This document shows, one piece after another, positions 1 to 8,545 of a stretch of 64,000 nucleotides of DNA. Source of the stretch: Actinobacteria bacterium OV320 (GTDB lineage Bacteria > Actinomycetota > Actinomycetes > Streptomycetales > Streptomycetaceae); contig LJCX01000032.1 of assembly GCA_001298545.1 (NCBI GenBank), positions 186,001 through 250,000 of the forward strand, written 5' to 3'. The position numbers and the translations under genes are program-made. Under the pieces are notes generated by a model. The model was not told the origin of the DNA. It saw only the letters and a program-made list of their open reading frames with translations, and searched no databases. Numbering within the stretch: position 1 is the first letter of the stretch; each line of letters begins with the position of its first letter.

Positions 1-288
1 CTGCCGCACGCCGTTGTCCCAGAGGTTCTGCAACGTCGTTTCGGCCGGATACACGCCCTGCATGGCGATGTCCGTGATCCAGTACGTCTGCGCGGCCCCC
101 TGCCACTGTGCCCAGGAGGGGACTCTGTCGGGGACCTCGCCCTCCGGTGCCACCGCGATCATGTACTTGGCGGGAAGGAGCATCTGCATGACGGAGGCCA
201 CGTAACCGGGAGTCGCGGCCGTGACCAGGTCCGCGGTCGTGCTCGGGTCCCACAACAGCGAGTCGGGCCCGCTCGGTTGCACTGCCAA
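1..288 (-). CDS. Unknown protein, cut by the left window edge
   Basis: An open minus-strand frame runs off the left edge. It reads like a real protein from about position 320 leftwards, with a balanced composition including PSGPDSLLWD, a Met-rich stretch and several Trp residues. I do not recognise the family. The start is uncertain: a TTG at 288 is the first candidate, but upstream (289-400) protein-like text continues in the other two minus frames, which suggests one or two frameshifts and a longer ancestral N-terminus. It may therefore be the C-terminal part of a broken gene. It points the same way as the malic enzyme but is separated from it by about 200 bases. Confidence 0.35.
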   Translation of the reverse strand, partial: MAVQPSGPDSLLWDPSTTADLVTAATPGYVASVMQMLLPAKYMIAVAPEGEVPDRVPSWAQWQGAAQTYWITDIAMQGVYPAETTLQNLWDNGVRQ

Positions 289-485
289 CGTGTCCCCGGA
301 TGCGCAGTCGTACGCCGTTCGCCTCGCGCGCCTCGTGCACGCTCCTGGGCCAGGCCCAATTCATCCTCAGCGTCGGTCCCGCCACCGTTCTGTGAGGGTT
401 GGCGACAGCCTCTCGAGCTCTTTGCCGATGGCGGACGGCGACGAGCCCGCCGACGGTCCATGTGATCTCTGTGTCACACAGCCTG

Positions 486-2135
486 TCACTGTGCGTACGC
501 AGGGCTCCATTGGGCAGCCTCGACAGCCGTGCGCAGTTCCTCCTGGGTGGCCTTCGGGGCGACGCCGTCCTGTATCGCCGCTGCCGCCGCGGCCAACGCG
601 ATCTCCCGGGCAGCGTCCCGCATCTCCCGCAGCGGCGGCAGCAGGGGCGCGGACGCCTCACTGTCCTGGGGGGCGAACCGGGCGGCGCAGTCACCGACCG
701 CGCGGGCGGCGGCCACCATCATGCGGTCCGTGACGCGGGTGGCCCGGCTTGCGGTGACCGCCAGGCCGATGGCGGGGAACACGTACACGTTGTTCGCCTG
801 GGCGACCGGCACCTCGCGGCCGTCGACCGTCACCGGCGGGAACGGGGAACCCGTGGCGACCAGAACCTTGCCGTCCGTCCAGCGCACGAGATCGGCGGGG
901 TCGGCCTCGGCATGGGAGGTCGGGTTGGACAGCGGGAAGATCACCGGGCGCTCGCAGGAGGCCGCCATCCGCCGCACAATCTCCTCGGTGAAGGCGCCGT
1001 GCGCAGTGGAGAGCCCGATCAGCACGGTCGGCTCGACCCGGTCCACCACCTCGGCCAGGCTGTACGGCTCCTGCTCGTCGTCGCGGGCGTAGACCCGCTG
1101 CTCGTCGGTCAAGCCGTCACGGGAGCCGGTCAGCAGCCCATCGACATCCACGAACCAGAATCGGGAGGCGGCCTCCGCGCGCGGCATGCCGTCGTCGACC
1201 AGAGCGCTGCGGATCATGTCGGCCACGCCGACCGCGGCGGAGCCCGCGCCGAGGATCACGATCCGCTGGTCGGCGAGCCGGCTCCGCGTCACCCGCACGG
1301 CCGTGGTCAATGCGCCGAGCGCGACGGCCGCGGTGCCCTGGATATCGTCGTTGAAGGTCAGCAGCCGGCCCTGGTAGCGGGTAAGAATGCGCCGGGCGTG
1401 TGCCGTGGCGAAGTCCTCCCACTGCAACAAGGTCCCCGGCATCTCGGCCTCCACGGCCGCGACCAGCGCCTCCACCAACTCGTCGTACTCGGCCCCGGTC
1501 ACCCGACGCTCGCGGCGGCCCAGGTAGTGCGGGTTGTGGAGCAGTTCCTCGTTGTCCGTCCCGGCGTCCAGCAGGATCGGCAGCGTGCGAGCGGGGTGGA
1601 TGCCTCCGATCGCCGTGTAGAGGCTCAGCTTGCCGATCGGGATGCCCATGCCGCCGACCCCCTGGTCGCCCAGGCCCAGAATGCGCTGGCCGTCCGTGAC
1701 GACGATGACGTCCACGTCGTTGTGCGGGCGGTTGCGCAGGATCTCCCGGAAGCGGTGCCGGTCCTCGTAGGGCAGGAACAGTCCCCGTGGGCGGCGGTAG
1801 ATCTCGCTGAAGCGGCGGCATGCGTCGCCGACCGTCGGGGTGTAGACGACGGGCAGCATCTCCTCCAGGTGGCGGGTGACCAGCCGATAGAACAGCACCT
1901 CGTTGGTGTCCTGGAGCTGGCGCAGGTAGATGTGCCGGTTCAACGGCTTGTCGTAGCCGACGAACGCTGCGTACGCGCGATCGGCTTGGTCGTCCAAGGT
2001 CTCCACCGCGGACGGCAGCAACCCGTCAAGGCCGAATTCCGCTCGCTCCGTCACACTGAACGCGGTCCCCTTGTTGCGCAGAGGATCAGACAGAAGAGCG
2101 GTGCCCTGTGTGCCGTGCGAATTTTTCCTTGTCAT
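486..2135 (-). CDS. Malic enzyme (malate dehydrogenase, oxaloacetate-decarboxylating), probably NAD-dependent
   Basis: Converts malate to pyruvate and CO2 with NAD(P) reduction, linking the TCA cycle to pyruvate in the cytosol. About 549 residues, the usual length of the large malic enzymes. The N-terminal malic domain carries the hallmark VYTPTVGDACR followed by RPRGLFLPYEDR; the metal-binding region reads FNDDIQGTAAV; the nucleotide fold shows GAGSAAVGVA; and the C-terminal part has PLSNPTSHAEADP and ANNVYVFPAIGL. The start chosen is the ATG at 2135 because homology begins soon after it; an ATG at 2156 and a TTG at 2186 are in frame. NAD rather than NADP preference is inferred from the SfcA-like architecture, not from a tested residue. 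It is transcribed alone; nothing links it to the island to the right. Confidence 0.92.
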   Translation of the reverse strand: MTRKNSHGTQGTALLSDPLRNKGTAFSVTERAEFGLDGLLPSAVETLDDQADRAYAAFVGYDKPLNRHIYLRQLQDTNEVLFYRLVTRHLEEMLPVVYTPTVGDACRRFSEIYRRPRGLFLPYEDRHRFREILRNRPHNDVDVIVVTDGQRILGLGDQGVGGMGIPIGKLSLYTAIGGIHPARTLPILLDAGTDNEELLHNPHYLGRRERRVTGAEYDELVEALVAAVEAEMPGTLLQWEDFATAHARRILTRYQGRLLTFNDDIQGTAAVALGALTTAVRVTRSRLADQRIVILGAGSAAVGVADMIRSALVDDGMPRAEAASRFWFVDVDGLLTGSRDGLTDEQRVYARDDEQEPYSLAEVVDRVEPTVLIGLSTAHGAFTEEIVRRMAASCERPVIFPLSNPTSHAEADPADLVRWTDGKVLVATGSPFPPVTVDGREVPVAQANNVYVFPAIGLAVTASRATRVTDRMMVAAARAVGDCAARFAPQDSEASAPLLPPLREMRDAAREIALAAAAAAIQDGVAPKATQEELRTAVEAAQWSPAYAQ

Positions 2136-2166
2136 ACCTTCCCGCCTGCCCCGCATGCCCTTGTTC

Positions 2167-2445
2167 TCATGCCAAGCTGTCGGCAAGGCGTGGGCAAGAA
2201 ACGGTCACCAGGACGCCACCGCTTTCGAACGGGTGATCGTGGTCGGAGGGGAAACGCCGGAGCGTCGGCGCGGCCGAGGTGCGTTCGTCGGCGAGCTGTT
2301 CGCTCACCCTCTCAAGGACCCGTTCGGCGACGGCGAGCTCGTCTCGCTCGGCCCGCGCATCCGCCAGTTGCTTGGCCAGCCGTTCTTCGAGTTCGTCCAG
2401 TTCCGCGCGCCGCGCGGTGATCCGTTCCAGCAGCTCAGGATCCAT
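2167..2445 (-). CDS. Short coiled-coil protein, possibly C-terminally truncated
   Basis: About 92 residues starting MDPELLERITARRAEL. The first 60 residues are a heptad-rich, charged helix (repeated ELDELEERL and AERDELAV patterns) that should form a coiled coil. As I recall, Streptomyces proteins with this opening continue for another 60-70 residues into a winged-helix-like domain and often lie beside transposase remnants. Here the text becomes unrelated after ERTSAAPT, so the C-terminal domain looks replaced. The ATG at 2445 is the natural start; a longer in-frame extension to 2640 overlaps the DUF1963 remnant and is not credible as coding. Confidence 0.5.
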   Translation of the reverse strand: MDPELLERITARRAELDELEERLAKQLADARAERDELAVAERVLERVSEQLADERTSAAPTLRRFPSDHDHPFESGGVLVTVSCPRLADSLA

Positions 2446-2515
2446 GCACCGGATCGTAGAAGACCGCCCGGCCGCGGTGGGCCGGAACCGTACGAACAGC
2501 ACAAACGCACCGGAA

Positions 2516-2839
2516 CTACGGGCCGTCCCGGGGTGGGGCTGGGGGCGTACTGCGCGATGCCAGGACCACAACCAGACAGTATGCCGGTGAACTCGGAGTG
2601 GGGGGTTCCGCGACCGCGGTATCGGCGCCGTCCTGTACATACACGACTCGCGCGTACCTCCCGGTATCGTCCAGATGATCCTCCTCGTGGTCCAGGAAGA
2701 AGAGCAGCGTCCCGTCTGCCGACCGGTCGAAGCCGTCGACTCTCGGCAGTGCCCCGCAATCGACGGAGTAGATGAACGGCAACGGACTGTTGCCGGCGGA
2801 CGGCCAGTTCATGCCCACCGGCAGCCGGGGCAACCCACC
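2516..2839 (-). pseudogene. DUF1963 (YwqG-like) protein remnant
   Basis: The minus-strand frame from 2839 to about 2570 contains GGLPRLPVG, WPS, PLPFIYSVDC, ALPR and DGTLLFFLD in order, the recognisable core of DUF1963 proteins. The N-terminal portion is missing: upstream of GGLPRLP the frame turns into antisense of a Tn3-type transposase fragment (2865-2982). No start codon or ribosome site fits, and the tail after SSPAYCLVVVLAS is uncertain. This is a broken copy, probably disrupted when mobile-element DNA arrived. Confidence 0.6.
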
Positions 2840-2864
2840 GAACTGCCCGGGTGCTGCTGCCGCG

Positions 2865-2982
2865 CACCGAGCCGATCCCACGCTCGCGCCGGCGCTGGCC
2901 GGACTGCTGGTGGTGCCGGAGGGCAAGCGGGTCTCGGAGCTGGAGCGGCTGCGTACGCCGCCGGTGAAGAGCTTCCGCAGCC
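2865..2982 (+). pseudogene. Tn3-family transposase fragment (DUF4158-type N-terminal region)
   Basis: The plus-strand frame reads ADPTLAPALAGLLVVPEG followed by KRVSELERLRTPPVKSF. The motif LLVVPEGKRVSELERLRTPP is typical of the DUF4158 part of actinobacterial Tn3-family transposases. About 39 codons survive, with unrelated text on both sides (antisense DUF1963 on the left, tail of the esterase on the right). A second fragment from further along the same kind of protein lies at 27032-27543 on the same strand. Confidence 0.55.
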
Positions 2983-3078
2983 ACGTCACCGTGTGGTTGA
3001 ACCACTTTCTGTACCGCAACTACTTACACCCGGAAAGGCGGGAGGCGGGGTGACGGCGTCCGGAGCGGGTCGGCGCGC

Positions 3079-4473
3079 CTACAGAGACTGGCGCATGATC
3101 CAGTCCCGGATGCCTGGGATGGTGTAGGCGATCTGCCAGGTGGCCATGTGCGCGCTGGTGGTGGACCCGGACGGCACGACGGTGCCGGTCTTGAAGGCGG
3201 CGAAGTTCACCGGGGTCCTCTGTGACTTCATGCTCCGGACGTCTGCCGCGAATTCCGCGGCTGTGGACCGGCCGTCCCACAGGGCGGTGCTGACCTGTGT
3301 GCCCTGGTCCTGGATGACCTCGGTGATGGCCTGCTCGCCGGGGTACGCCTTGGTGTCGTCCGTGGAGACGAGGATCCACAGCTTCTCGCGGGCCAGTGGC
3401 GCGGCCTGGGTCTGCGGCCACTGGCCGGCGACGATGAACGAGGCCGCGAACAGGTCGGGGTAGCTGATGTTCAGACCCAGCGACATCATCGCGCCCATCG
3501 ACTGCCCGGTCGTGTAGAGCCGGTTCCGGTCGATGCTGTACTGATGCGTCACCGAGCGGACGAGGTTGGCGGTGGCCTCGAACAGCGTCGACGGTTCGTA
3601 GTTGTCGTCGATCACCACGGATCCGTATTCGGGGGCCAGGACGAAGGACTCGTGCCGGGCCTGGTCCTCCGGGCTCGCCCAGCACACGGCGCCGAGCCCC
3701 TGCACCAGGGGGCCTTCGGTCGCAACGTTGACCACGCTCGCGTCGTGCATGAACAGCACCATCGGGTAGCTCTTGCGGTGGTCGTAGTTCTTGGGGACGA
3801 ACAGGTTGTACCGCAGGGTCTGCCCGGTGGCCGGGTCGCTGAACGAGAGCTGCCGGAAGTCGTCGACGATCAGGTTCACCACCGCGTCGGCGGTGCGGGC
3901 CGTGCCGTCCGCTGGGTAGTGGATGCCGTGGGCCGTGGTGACGGTGCCCGTCTGGATCAGCGTGGCCTCGGCCGCGACGATGGTTCCGCCCGGCGTGGTG
4001 TCGCCGACTCCCGGGCCGCCTTCGCCGGGGCTTCCGCCGGCATCGCCCGAGCCGCTGTCCGAGCCGGCGACGGGAGGGGTGCCGGAGCCCTGCCCCGTCA
4101 CCCACAGGGCCGCCGCCGTGTCATCCGGCGACAGCTCCACGATGACGTGGCGGCCGTTCCTGCCCTGTTGCGCCAGGTCTGCCGTGCGGTTTGCGTAGAC
4201 CTTGGTCACGGTGCGGTCGGCGACCGCGAACGTCGACGTCGACAGCATCGAGCCGTCGATGACGCTGTCGTACTCGACCGCCACGGCAACCAGCTTCTGC
4301 CCGTCGCCGAAGACCTGGGTGATGGCGGTGACGCTCCGCACGCGATCACCCTCCGAGCCGGCCCGGCCCGCGCTGTCGTCATCGTCGGCTGAGCTGGGGG
4401 TCGCGCCGCCGAACACCGCCAGGGTGCCGGCTGTCGCAGTCGCAGATCCGGCGATGAAGGTACGCCTGTCCAT
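3079..4473 (-). CDS. Tat-exported alpha/beta hydrolase (PHB-depolymerase/feruloyl-esterase-like)
   Basis: 464 residues starting MDRRTFIAGSATATAG, a twin-arginine leader followed by a hydrophobic stretch and an acidic linker. Residues about 45-190 form an N-terminal accessory domain of the kind seen in multidomain secreted esterases. The catalytic domain starts near residue 215 (LRYNLFVPKNYD, YPMVLFMHDAS) and has the nucleophile elbow GQSMGAMMSL; the catalytic His is probably in SAHMATWQIAY near the C-terminus. The family cleaves esters of polysaccharide side chains, polyhydroxyalkanoates or similar; the substrate here is not determined. It is divergent from the ceramidase-like gene at 4808, so both may supply the island with extracellular substrate. 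Confidence 0.8.
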   Translation of the reverse strand: MDRRTFIAGSATATAGTLAVFGGATPSSADDDDSAGRAGSEGDRVRSVTAITQVFGDGQKLVAVAVEYDSVIDGSMLSTSTFAVADRTVTKVYANRTADLAQQGRNGRHVIVELSPDDTAAALWVTGQGSGTPPVAGSDSGSGDAGGSPGEGGPGVGDTTPGGTIVAAEATLIQTGTVTTAHGIHYPADGTARTADAVVNLIVDDFRQLSFSDPATGQTLRYNLFVPKNYDHRKSYPMVLFMHDASVVNVATEGPLVQGLGAVCWASPEDQARHESFVLAPEYGSVVIDDNYEPSTLFEATANLVRSVTHQYSIDRNRLYTTGQSMGAMMSLGLNISYPDLFAASFIVAGQWPQTQAAPLAREKLWILVSTDDTKAYPGEQAITEVIQDQGTQVSTALWDGRSTAAEFAADVRSMKSQRTPVNFAAFKTGTVVPSGSTTSAHMATWQIAYTIPGIRDWIMRQSL

Positions 4474-4807
4474 GAAGGTGAGCTCCTCCGAGAGTGAGTG
4501 TCAGGGCTGCCGAGTGCCACCGTTCCGCCTCAAGCTGTGAAGCGGTTCGAGAAAGCGACCCCTTTTTCACAGGTCGGGCAAATGTTCCCTGGTGGCGTCC
4601 ATGGATTCGCGGAGTGCAACCAAAGATAACGCTCCGGAATTGTTGACGACCCTGAATTTCCGGTGTGACGATCCTGGCGCCTCACGATCCGTCAATCCTC
4701 TGCGCTGGCACCGCCCTTGGGTCCTGGACAGGCATGTTCTCTCGCTATGCCGATGACGGAAATTCACTGAATTCTGTCTCTGCCGCTTGATTATGAAGGA
4801 GAATCAC
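4474..4807. promoter_or_regulatory. Divergent promoter region with inverted repeats
   Basis: This 334-base gap separates the divergent esterase and ceramidase-like genes. A rightward sigma-70-like -35 (TTGACG, 4643-4648) lies between arms of an imperfect inverted repeat, CCGGAATT (4634-4641) and AATTTCCGG (4655-4663); a weak -10 (GACGAT, 4667-4672) follows at 18 bases. A second repeat, AATTC-ACT-GAATT, is at 4761-4773. The arrangement suggests a repressor site over a promoter; the LacI protein at 6197 is one candidate. The ceramidase-like gene has a clear AAGGAG 7 bases before its ATG. Confidence 0.35.
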
Positions 4808-6187
4808 ATGGTTCCCGACAATGTGAAACAGGACACTCGGCTCGGTGATCCGCTTCGTCGGCGAGCATTCCTGGGCGGCTCGATCGCGGTGGCGGCAGCC
4901 GCGACGTCCCTGGCCGGTGCCACGACGGCGGACGCCGCCACGAGCACGGGGCTGAAGGCCGGGGCCGGCCGGGCCGCGATCGACATACCGTCGTCACTCC
5001 TGCCGCTCGACGGTTTCACCACGGTCCACGACGACCTCTACGTGCGGATCCTCCTGCTGGACAACGGCTCGCGCCGCGTAGCCCTCGCCGTCCTCGACCT
5101 GACCTCGATCAGTGCGGAAGCGATCGCCGCGATGAGGACGACCATTGCCAGGGCCTCGGGCGTGGCGACGGCCGACATCGTCGTGACCGTGACGCACACG
5201 TTCTCCGCCCCGCACGTACAGGCGACCACGGCATCGGCCGCGGCAGCCCGGTACGTCCAGCAGATCACCCGGGCCACCTCGGCCGCGATCGCCGCGGCGG
5301 TCAAGGGACTCAAGCCCGCCCGGGTCGGTTTCGGCACCGGCGTCTGTGACGTCAACGTCAACCGGGACGTCCGCACCGCCGACGGCTGGTGGCTCGGCAC
5401 CGGAGAGGCGGGCTCGTCCGACAAGAGCGGGGGGGTCACCCGCCTCGACGACCTGGACGGCGACCCGATCGCCGTGCTCATCGACTACAGCGTCCAGTCC
5501 TCGGTCATGATGGAGTCGATCATGGCGAGCGGCGACCTGCCGATCACGGCCGACCTGGCGGGCGCGGCCGTTCAGCATGTGGAGAAGCAGTACGGCGGCG
5601 ACGCCGTCGGATTCTTCCTGGTCGGCTCCTGCGGGGACCAGTCACCGGCGTTCCGGTCGAAACGGTACGCCATCGACAAGGACAGGAAGTGGTCCCAGAT
5701 CGACGCCCGGGACGCCGGCTGGCTGCTTCTCACGGTGCAGGGCGAGCGGCTGGGCACCGAGGCCGTCCGGGTCAGCGAGACCATCAAGACCTCCGGCGGC
5801 AGTGCGGGCTCGGCACTGCGTCTGCTCACCGACTCCGTCACGGTCGGCACGGTGGCGGAAGGGCATCCGACGGGGCCGACGAAGACGTACGACTTCACCG
5901 CGAACGGCACAGCCGACGTACCGGTCTGGATCCTCCAGGTCGGGAACGGCGCGTTCGTGGGGGTGGAACCGGAGCTGTCCACCGACACCGCGCTCGCCAT
6001 CAAGAAGCATTCGCCGTTCCCGCACACCGCCGTCATGTCGATGCTCGAAGGCGGCGCGAAGAACATGGCCGAGGCGCAGAGCTACGCCCGGATCACGTAC
6101 GAGGCGATGGACTCCCGGTACGCCCAGGGCTCGGCCGAGACGGTGGCGGCGAAGATCGGCGCCATGCTGCACTCACTGCGCGACTGA
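4808..6187 (+). CDS. Tat-exported neutral/alkaline ceramidase-like protein
   Basis: About 459 residues from the ATG at 4808, chosen for the AAGGAG ribosome site and because the Tat motif RRRAFLGGS then falls near residue 15. After the leader, AGAGRAAIDIP and DDLYVRILLLDNG match the start of the neutral/alkaline non-lysosomal ceramidase N-terminal superfamily, followed by VTVTHTFSAPHV, which carries the metal-binding His region. FLVGSCGDQSPAF is the typical later motif. True ceramidases are around 650-700 residues; this protein lacks the C-terminal immunoglobulin-like domain, so it belongs to the short branch often found in sugar-use loci, and sphingolipid specificity should not be assumed. 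It runs towards the LacI gene, which ends 9 bases away on the other strand. Confidence 0.75.
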   Translation: MVPDNVKQDTRLGDPLRRRAFLGGSIAVAAAATSLAGATTADAATSTGLKAGAGRAAIDIPSSLLPLDGFTTVHDDLYVRILLLDNGSRRVALAVLDLTSISAEAIAAMRTTIARASGVATADIVVTVTHTFSAPHVQATTASAAAARYVQQITRATSAAIAAAVKGLKPARVGFGTGVCDVNVNRDVRTADGWWLGTGEAGSSDKSGGVTRLDDLDGDPIAVLIDYSVQSSVMMESIMASGDLPITADLAGAAVQHVEKQYGGDAVGFFLVGSCGDQSPAFRSKRYAIDKDRKWSQIDARDAGWLLLTVQGERLGTEAVRVSETIKTSGGSAGSALRLLTDSVTVGTVAEGHPTGPTKTYDFTANGTADVPVWILQVGNGAFVGVEPELSTDTALAIKKHSPFPHTAVMSMLEGGAKNMAEAQSYARITYEAMDSRYAQGSAETVAAKIGAMLHSLRD

Positions 6188-6196
6188 CCCGCGACC

Positions 6197-7243
6197 TCAG
6201 TCGACGAGCGGCACGCTCGGGGCGCCCGGGGGCATGTTGAACGGGGTGACCACCTGGATCGCCGAGGGCAGGGCGGGGCCGTCGTCGGGGAGTGCCCTGT
6301 GGGCGCGCATGATGATCTGGCAGGCGCGGCGCATGTCCTGGCGCAGGTCGTGGTGGAGGACCGCGGACAGGCGGCGCTCGCGCAGCAGGCGGGTGTTGTC
6401 GTGGTCGAGGTCGTGCGCGATGAACACCTCGCACTCCCGCCCGAGGGCGTCGAAGGCGTCGAGGGTGGCGAGGTTGCCCCCGCCGGCGGAGTAGACGGCG
6501 ATGATGTTCTCGTCCCGCTTGAGCGCCTCCAGGACGAGATCGTGCTGGGTGGCGTCGAGGCCGTCGCTGTCGGTGACCTCCACCAGGGATCGCCTGGGGT
6601 CGGCGAGGCGCATGGCGCTGCGGAAGCCCATCTCGCGTTCCTCCTCGCCGCGGAAGGAGCCCCGGCTGATGGTGGTGAGCACGTTGCCGGGCCGCTTGCC
6701 CAGCCACTGTCCGAGGAGGTAGGCGGCGGTGGCGCCGGCCGCGCGGTTGTCGATGCCGACGTACGCCAGGCGGGCACTGTGGGGCAGGTCGGTCACCAGG
6801 GTGACGACGGGAATGCCGGCCGCGACGAGCCGGCCGACCGCGGCGGCGATCTGCGGCTCGTCGGGAGCCTTGAGGATCACGCCCTGCGTGCCACGCTTGG
6901 CGATCTTGTCCAGGGTTCCGATCAGTTCCTCGGGAGGGCAGGACTGCCGGAAGTGGAAACGCGAGCGCACGAGAGCGGGATGCAGGGAGGGCAGCTCGGC
7001 CTCGAGCGCGTCCCGTACCGCGGTGGAGAACCGCTCCGGGGTCTGCATCACGATGTCGATCATGAAGGTGCGGCCGCCGAGCCGGACCTGGCTCTGCTGG
7101 CGGTCCAGGTCCTTGATGGCTTCGTGCACCTCCCTGATGGTGCTCTCCGTCACGTTGCCCCGGTCGTTGAGGACGCGGTCGACGGTGGCCGTGCTCAGTC
7201 CGGCCTGACGAGCGATTTCCCTGATCGGGTAGGGGTGTCGCAT
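6197..7243 (-). CDS. LacI-family transcriptional regulator with sugar-binding domain
   Basis: 348 residues from the ATG at 7243. The N-terminal helix-turn-helix reads IREIARQAGLSTATVDRVLNDRGNV, a LacI-type domain with VDRVLN in place of the common VSRVLN. The rest is a periplasmic-binding-like effector domain: FMIDIVMQTP, VILKAPDEPQIAAAV, IPVVTLVTDLP, YVGIDNRAAG and VYSAGGGN, closest in style to the ribose/inositol-binding (Peripla_BP_4) group. It is divergent from the dioxygenase operon at 7351 with a 107-base gap, so it most likely controls that operon and itself in response to a sugar or cyclitol. Confidence 0.88.
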   Translation of the reverse strand: MRHPYPIREIARQAGLSTATVDRVLNDRGNVTESTIREVHEAIKDLDRQQSQVRLGGRTFMIDIVMQTPERFSTAVRDALEAELPSLHPALVRSRFHFRQSCPPEELIGTLDKIAKRGTQGVILKAPDEPQIAAAVGRLVAAGIPVVTLVTDLPHSARLAYVGIDNRAAGATAAYLLGQWLGKRPGNVLTTISRGSFRGEEEREMGFRSAMRLADPRRSLVEVTDSDGLDATQHDLVLEALKRDENIIAVYSAGGGNLATLDAFDALGRECEVFIAHDLDHDNTRLLRERRLSAVLHHDLRQDMRRACQIIMRAHRALPDDGPALPSAIQVVTPFNMPPGAPSVPLVD

Positions 7244-7350
7244 GACTGATCCCAAGGCTGATGATGGAGTTTTGATGTACCGATAAGCATTGAATGATGT
7301 GTTCGGGTTCTCAAGACTGGCAGAAATGCACGGACTGCGAAAGGACCCGG

Positions 7351-8529
7351 ATGTCTCCCAGAGCCGCGGGAGCGCGGACTCGGCTGACCGAGGCGGACTG
7401 CGATCTCGACGTGTTCCGCTCACTGGTGGAGCAGCGCACCGACGTCGCCGATCACCCCTCGGTCGAGCGGGTGGAGCACAACGTCCCGCTCTACGACAGC
7501 GCACGGCTGCGCTCCCTGTCGTCCACCCTGCGGGGCCGTAGGAGCATTCAGGACGAATTGACACGGGCCCTGCTCGACGGGCCCGGCATCGTGGTCCTCA
7601 AACGTGCCTTCACCGACGCGGCCGTCGTGGACGCGGCATCCGAAGCCTTCCATGCGCTGATCGAGGAGGAGCGCGCCGTCGGTGCGGCCCGCGGCGACCA
7701 CTTTGCCGAGCCCGGCGCGAACGACCGCGTCTGGAACGCCCTGGACAAGGTGGCTGTACGGGCGCCGGAGGTGTTCGCCGACTACTACGCCAACGACATC
7801 CTGGAGCTGATCGCCGAGGCCTGGCTCGGCCCCGCCTACCAGGTGACCTCCCAGGTCAACGTGGTCAACCCGGGGGGCGCGGCGCAGAGCGTGCACCGCG
7901 ACTACCACCTCGGCTTCCTCTCCCAGGAGCGCGCCGCCGCCTACCCGGCGCACGTCCACCGCCTCTCGCCTGTCCTGACCCTCCAGGGCGCGGTGGCACA
8001 CTGCGACATGCCCGTCGAGTCCGGCCCGACGCTGTACCTGCCGCACTCGCAGAAGTTCGAGCCCGGCTATCTCGCTTGGCGACTGCCGCGGTTCGTCGAG
8101 TACTTCGACGCCCATCACGTCCAACTCCCGCTGGAGAAGGGCGACGCGGTCTTCTTCAACCCGGCGCTCTTCCACGCCGCCGGCCACAACCGTTCGGCCG
8201 ACATCAGGCGCATGGCCAACCTGCTGCAGATCTCCTCCGCCTTCGGCCGCGCCATGGAGACGGTGGACCGCGAGGCGATGGCGAACGCGCTGTTCCCGGT
8301 GCTGCTGCGCCGTAAGGCCGAGGGCGTGTCGCAGGACTGGCTGCGCCGCGTGGTCGCGGCCACCGCCGAGGGCTATCCCTTCCCCACCGACCTCGACCTC
8401 GACCCGCCGGTCGACGGTCTCGCCCCGCCCTCCCAGGCCGACATCCTCCGGCAGGCCGTCGTCGAGGGCTGGGCCCCGCAACGGCTGAGCCAGGAACTGC
8501 AGGCCGCCGCCAAGCGCCGCCGAAGCTGA
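7351..8529 (+). CDS. Phytanoyl-CoA dioxygenase (PhyH) family Fe(II)/2-oxoglutarate oxygenase
   Basis: 392 residues from the ATG at 7351 (AAAGGA upstream); an earlier ATG at 7294 lacks a site. PhyH enzymes hydroxylate a carbon using O2 and 2-oxoglutarate. The iron-binding triad is visible: H-R-D in AQSVHRDYHLGF and the distal His in FNPALFHAAGHN, followed by RRMANLLQ with the Arg that usually binds 2-oxoglutarate. Upstream, LDGPGIVVLKRAF is the usual start of the barrel. It is first in an operon of SDR and two Gfo/Idh/MocA dehydrogenases, so the substrate is probably a polyol or cyclitol derivative. Hydroxylation of an O-alkyl carbon, with spontaneous loss of an aldehyde, would be one way to unmask such a compound; that is inference. 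Confidence 0.85.
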   Translation: MSPRAAGARTRLTEADCDLDVFRSLVEQRTDVADHPSVERVEHNVPLYDSARLRSLSSTLRGRRSIQDELTRALLDGPGIVVLKRAFTDAAVVDAASEAFHALIEEERAVGAARGDHFAEPGANDRVWNALDKVAVRAPEVFADYYANDILELIAEAWLGPAYQVTSQVNVVNPGGAAQSVHRDYHLGFLSQERAAAYPAHVHRLSPVLTLQGAVAHCDMPVESGPTLYLPHSQKFEPGYLAWRLPRFVEYFDAHHVQLPLEKGDAVFFNPALFHAAGHNRSADIRRMANLLQISSAFGRAMETVDREAMANALFPVLLRRKAEGVSQDWLRRVVAATAEGYPFPTDLDLDPPVDGLAPPSQADILRQAVVEGWAPQRLSQELQAAAKRRRS

Positions 8530-8545
8530 AAAGGACACAGCACTC

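Noticed and set aside
399..2420. A long plus-strand frame opposite the malic enzyme
   Set aside because: Shadow of the real gene; amino-acid composition (Arg, Gly, Val, His repeats) is that of reversed codons, with no ribosome site.
7288..7296. CATT-G-AATG as a LacI operator between the LacI and dioxygenase genes
   Set aside because: Arms are only four bases and the flanks do not extend the symmetry; not distinguishable from chance.
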